The translations under genes were made by a program, and so were the position numbers. A DNA stretch of 64,000 nucleotides from Watersipora subatra (lineage: Eukaryota; Bryozoa; Gymnolaemata; Cheilostomatida; Watersiporidae): positions 63,149,248-63,213,247 of the forward strand of contig NC_088711.1 in the NCBI RefSeq assembly GCF_963576615.1. Reading direction: 5' to 3'. The notes under the pieces are model-generated. The model did no database searches. It saw only the letters and a list, made by a program, of their open reading frames with translations, and had not been told where the DNA came from. Shown piece by piece: positions 61,401-64,000 of the stretch (position 1 is the first letter of the stretch; every line of letters begins with the position of its first letter).

Positions 61401-62340
61401 TACGACGCAATTTCGTTTTATGCTTGCTCTCATGGCTCTTATTAGTAACTTTAGCAATAGGTTACTAGCTTACTCAAATTACCGATTGGAAATATGCCAG
61501 ACTAATAGCAAGTGGCAGACAACTCTCATTGTCTCTAGGCTAATTTTTAATACTCAGGCAACGTCGGGTAGCACATCTAGTAGGCCTATCTATATATATT
61601 TCTCACATTTTGTGTGTAGGTATGTGTGTAGTTCCAGCTATGTTAAAACCATCATATACAGTAAAGAATCTGCATCGCAGAAGATTTGATCTTGGACCCT
61701 CCAGTTCACTAGTCCGAGGCCTTACCAATTCAGTCACACGAGCTTGATAGATTCATAAGGTGTTATATGTCGCTATATGGGAGCAAATACACTATAGCTC
61801 TCCGTCACAACGCGAAGTCATGAGAAACGGTAGCTCTTATTAGTAAGCTTTTTCGAATTATCCATTGGCAATGTGCCAGGCTAATAGCAAGTGGCAGGCA
61901 AATCTCATTTCCTCTCATTGATGATAAGCTTATTTTTAATACTCGGGCAAAGCCGGGTAGCACAGCTAGTACATGTATATGGTCATGAAAATGTGGTGCA
62001 CATTTTTTCATAACACAGCACTTACAAGCAAGTGGTTGAGACTAATGCTGTTCTATATTTGGTGGTGAAAACATAAATAAATTACGGAGCAAAAAAACAA
62101 CCAGTGACAGCAAGGCTAGTCTATGAGAAATGAGTTTGATAAGTAAAAGGTAGATGTCATCGTTTCCGTTACCTCAAGAATACTAGTATAGGGTCCCAAC
62201 AGGCTGAGTAGTGAGATTCCAAAGACTACCATAAGAACACCCATCAAGGAGCACAGGCCGCCAGTAAATAAGGCAATGTAGCCAAGAAAAGCTCTTCCCC
62301 TTTCACCTAGAAAACATTGCGGAAATCCATACCTTACCAT
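55418..62340 (-). CDS. Peripherin-2/ROM1-family tetraspanin
   Basis: Tetraspanins organise membrane microdomains; peripherin-2 and ROM1 shape photoreceptor disc rims in vertebrates. Six minus-strand exons join in phase: 62173-62340, 59983-60112, 58190-58386, 56039-56154, 55715-55940 and 55418-55534; 317 residues. Membrane segments: TM1 (YIALFTGGLCSLMGVLMVVF), TM2 (FMIVYVTCGLGQMIANLVA), TM3 (ICVTVVSVVLVVVSGVTVG) and TM4 (AILLPAAVFLTCIIVLQ). The large loop holds MDNIQIDFQCCGSTGPEDWF, VPFSCCDPESPVTPC and NEDGC, close to peripherin-2 MLQIEFKCCGNNGFRDWF and VPFSCCNP. Six loop cysteines are conserved (177, 178, 219, 220, 229, 252); the seventh, peripherin-2 Cys150, is replaced by Ala162. Start at ATG 62340 is the simplest choice; an in-frame upstream exon is possible. 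Exon 2's acceptor lies inside a minisatellite. Confidence 0.88.
56881..57375. repeat. Tandem duplication of about 230-bp units in a tetraspanin intron
   Basis: About 56881-57124 and 57146-57375 share 'cagcaataatgaaaggaaaa', 'tctctccccctgcaatagga', 'aataaccaatattattaata' and 'ttagaaaatctatttaa' in the same order and orientation, with small indels. It is a local duplication without coding content. Confidence 0.85.
57376..58189. other. Tetraspanin intron, no feature seen
   Basis: AT-rich intron between the duplication and the TM3 exon. A direct repeat 'gaaatgtgcac' at about 57681 and 57704 is all I note. Confidence 0.3.
59468..59880 (+). mobile_element. tRNA-derived SINE in a tetraspanin intron
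   Basis: The head reads gggtagtctagtggtagcat, with a pol III A-box-like tagtctagtgg and a B box GGTTCGAGTCC at about 59514-59524. The body contains 'gacatcgtgggcacgttaaa' followed by gatcc, a conserved core seen in SINEs of several marine invertebrates. The 3' side ends A-rich near 59875. Target duplications were not found, so the ends are approximate. The tRNA-like head does not form a good acceptor stem, so it is not a functional tRNA. Confidence 0.75.
60104..60316 (-). repeat. Minisatellite carrying repeated copies of the tetraspanin exon 2 acceptor
   Basis: On the minus strand the array reads GTGTTACAG/GGCTACAAG then TGAACTGCGC, units of 28-30 bases, about seven copies. The copy nearest the exon (AG at 60113-60114) is the true acceptor, since it is followed by AATGAACCCTTCATG and the conserved TM2 frame. 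Upstream copies keep TTACAG/GGCTACAAG (later ones TTACAG/GGTAACAAG). Use of any upstream GGCTACAAG copy would read GGC TAC AAG TGA, an immediate stop. Confidence 0.88.
61252..61580 (+). mobile_element. Helitron-like non-autonomous element, copy 1
   Basis: Begins TCTATATACC...ATATATAAATCTTAAAGTGTG, the A/T-rich TC start common in Helitrons. It ends with a GC hairpin (caggcaacgtcggg) followed by CTAG and then T. No inverted repeats or target duplications are present, as expected for Helitrons. Length is 329 bp, non-coding. The 'accaattgagctac' stretch near 61320 is tRNA-like in reverse. Confidence 0.65.
61589..61969 (+). mobile_element. Helitron-like non-autonomous element, copy 2
   Basis: Begins TCTATATATATTTCTCAC directly after an A and ends ctcgggcaaagccgggtagc, acag, CTAG directly before a T, the classic Helitron terminus and A/T insertion site. 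Its right half matches copy 1 (tggctctta/tagctcttattagta, 'gccaggctaatagcaagtgg', 'ttatttttaatactc'). The two copies lie head to tail only 8 bases apart. Confidence 0.7.
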
Positions 62341-62758
62341 GGCGAGCCAGCTAACCTTTGACTTTTTTCATTACCTTCGAACCAACAATGACGAAACACA
62401 ATGTAACAACACCTTGTGCTGCCTGATTCATTGTCAGCGCTGCCTTTAAGATGTATATTGTCTCATCACTACACAGTTTATGGATAGTTAATTCTCCCTT
62501 CAGCTGTACGTAATGCAACTCATTCATATTTTAATGACACTATCATATGCCTGATGACGCATCCTTCTTTTAGCAATTCCAACTTCCTGATGCTACTAAA
62601 TTGCCTATCTTCCTCTATTTAGTCAATATTTCTACAATCTGTTCGCTTTGGTTTTCACCCACAATGTGAAACCAACTAAATTCATGTAGTTACATAAAGT
62701 AGTACTTTGCTGATTTATGTGCGAATTGATCGGTCTACAAATGCTTATTTGTTTTTAG

Positions 62759-62776
62759 GCAGAAGATCATCTGAGC
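62759..62776 (+). other. Candidate 18-base micro-exon of the right-edge gene
   Basis: GTTTTTAG/GCAGAAGATCATCTGAGC/GTAAGC: acceptor, 18 bases, donor. Its length keeps phase 1 and would fit the next exon at 62987. Support is splice consensus only. Confidence 0.2.
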
Positions 62777-62986
62777 GTAAGCTTCCTTTAGAATAGCTAA
62801 TAACGATTAGCCTTCGTAACTCCCTGTTTATTCATCGATCTAACAGTTCTGAGTCTTTTGTTGAACTGTGTAATAACTTTGCCACTTACTTAAACAAACC
62901 TATAGAGTATAGACTGTCTGTCGCTACGCCTTTTTCTTCTTGCTTCTCAACCTTGACCTCTTGTACCAAACTTACTCCTTTTACAG

Positions 62987-63258
62987 ATGTTCCAATAGCC
63001 GCAGCCGTTTTAGTCGCTGGTTCTAAAAAGGTATTACCGTCTCATCCCAGTAAAAACCAAGAAAGGAAGGCTTCTGTGGAGGTAGGAGGAGATGCTATAC
63101 TTCATGCTGATGTCTCCAGCAAGTCGTTCAAGCTGCCTGCAGTAGAAAATAAGCCATTAAGCAAGTTGAGTTTGGGTCAAGATTTTCTGGTTTCAGCGAA
63201 TGAACATGGTGGAAAATCTGACTTCTCAGTAGAGCTGAGTCCCCAATCCCACGGCGTG
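62987..63258 (+). CDS. Exon of an unrecognised gene running off the right edge
   Basis: A 272-base open exon between a strong acceptor (CTCCTTTTACAG) and a strong donor (GGCGTG/GTGAGT), entering in phase 1 and leaving in phase 0. It encodes VPIAAAVLVAGSKKVLPSHP..., then DAILHADVSSKSFKLPAVEN and SVELSPQSHGV. It is Ser/Lys-rich, with no membrane segment or motif that I recognise; a disordered region of a larger protein is plausible. It is divergent from the tetraspanin (first ATG at 62340), so the roughly 400-650 bases between may hold a shared promoter. No further exon is evident up to 64000. Confidence 0.45.
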
Positions 63259-64000
63259 GTGAGTGCACTGACATGGATATCTTAGGGTTGGTAAAGTAGA
63301 GATATGCAGAGAGCTAAGTAGCAATAAGTTCAAGGTGAGGTTTTTAGTAAAAAGTATCTTTTGAAAATACCTTTCACACTGTGCTTAATAAATGGAGTTA
63401 TCTTCTCTATTAAACAATGAAACTGCAAGTTAGGTTAGATCAGTTATTGAAGACATTAAGCTAAAAATTCAACAATGATTTAAGCAATGTTATTGTAATC
63501 TTATTCTTAAATTATTCTTTGCTCTGAACGTCAATGAGTTATTTGTTCAGCGGGCCACTACAGACAGAAGGGTATCTTTGATGATGCAAAAATACCATTA
63601 AGCCAATCCCTGCAATGGCATAGCATATTTTATTTGCTTTTTCCATTTTTGACACTTCTCTTTGTGAAGATATAATGAACTAAAAGACATAGAAAGATGT
63701 AAAATTATAATGAAACCAGACATTATCATAAATGTCAATATTTGTTCTGACAACTAATACCTTATTTGTTGAGTAAAACCAGCCTTATAATCAAGTCTCA
63801 CGTGTCAAATTGGTTCAGTTTCAATCTGAGTCTCTTGTGGATATAACATGTAGTAAAAACTAGTTGTAATTATTTGTTTTGCAGAACTAAATAAGCTGCC
63901 TTGAGGCAACTCAGGTATAACCATCCAGTAAAATAATGACACTCAGCGAATTTATTTAGTCAATATACTAACTAAATTGTTTTTGGACTGCAAATAAGTA
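63259..64000. other. Right-edge sequence, probably intron; no feature seen
   Basis: AT-rich sequence after the donor at 63258. I see no supported exon, repeat array or transposon end. Confidence 0.3.

Noticed and set aside
62340-62376. A 37-base intron starting right after ATG 62340 (GTAAGG...TTCTAG)
   Set aside because: Consensus sites are present but the intron would be too short to splice; direct translation through it gives a normal tetraspanin N-terminus.

Overview
The window is AT-rich DNA from an animal nuclear genome. Every recognisable gene is a spliced, conserved metazoan gene with GT-AG introns, and the space between is filled with DNA transposons, foldback elements, LINE and SINE remnants, Helitron-like elements and many minisatellites. 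An invertebrate, probably a spiralian such as a mollusc or a relative, is the best guess. This rests on the single-copy invertebrate style of the genes, the ACATGTA-type microsatellites and the mixed transposon families. No species can be named from the sequence alone.

Layout, left to right. (1) 0.3-2.8 kb, minus: the N-terminal part of an amyloid precursor protein (APP/APPL/APL-1) homologue; its 3' exons lie beyond the left edge. (2) 4.5-6.2 kb, minus: complete POP5, a subunit of RNase P and RNase MRP. (3) 8.4-10.5 kb: a broken Ty3/Gypsy-type retroelement fossil. (4) 12.1-14.7 kb: a nearly full-length but dead piggyBac transposon with unusual ATAT flanks. (5) 15.6-20.6 kb, plus: complete ZCCHC9 (four zinc knuckles), with a hAT-type MITE and a pogo/Tigger-type element in its introns. 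(6) 21.5-30.5 kb, minus: complete DYRK1A/minibrain kinase, 9 coding exons and 581 codons; one intron carries three nested elements. (7) 30.6-37 kb: non-coding, with a 1-kb foldback element and a promoter-like cluster (YY1-, CCAAT- and E2F-type sites). (8) 37.2-40.6 kb, plus: OST4, a 38-residue subunit of oligosaccharyltransferase. (9) 40.8-47 kb: a LINE interrupted by a long-TIR element, then a pair of long inverted repeats. (10) 47.4-53.2 kb, plus: a class I-like ARF GTPase whose promoter holds a perfect TCTCGCGAGA element. (11) 54.2-55.3 kb, plus: a small charged protein I do not recognise. (12) 55.4-62.3 kb, minus: a tetraspanin of the peripherin-2/ROM1 family. (13) 63 kb, plus: one exon of an unknown gene running off the right edge.

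These are unrelated housekeeping and signalling genes, not a pathway cluster. ZCCHC9 (proposed nucleolar RNA factor) and POP5 act in RNA metabolism; OST4, ARF, APP and the tetraspanin act in or on the secretory and membrane system; DYRK1A is a regulatory kinase. Some pairs are arranged tail to tail: ZCCHC9 with DYRK1A, whose predicted 3' ends overlap, and the small unknown gene with the tetraspanin.

The most unusual observation is that two independent minisatellite arrays (DYRK1A exon 3 donor, tetraspanin exon 2 acceptor) include the splice site and the adjoining exon bases in their repeat unit. The intron therefore carries several tandem copies of an authentic splice site, and in each case use of the neighbouring copy leads at once to an in-frame stop. 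Exon boundaries were read by eye from splice consensus, reading phase and family similarity; no alignment or transcript evidence was available.
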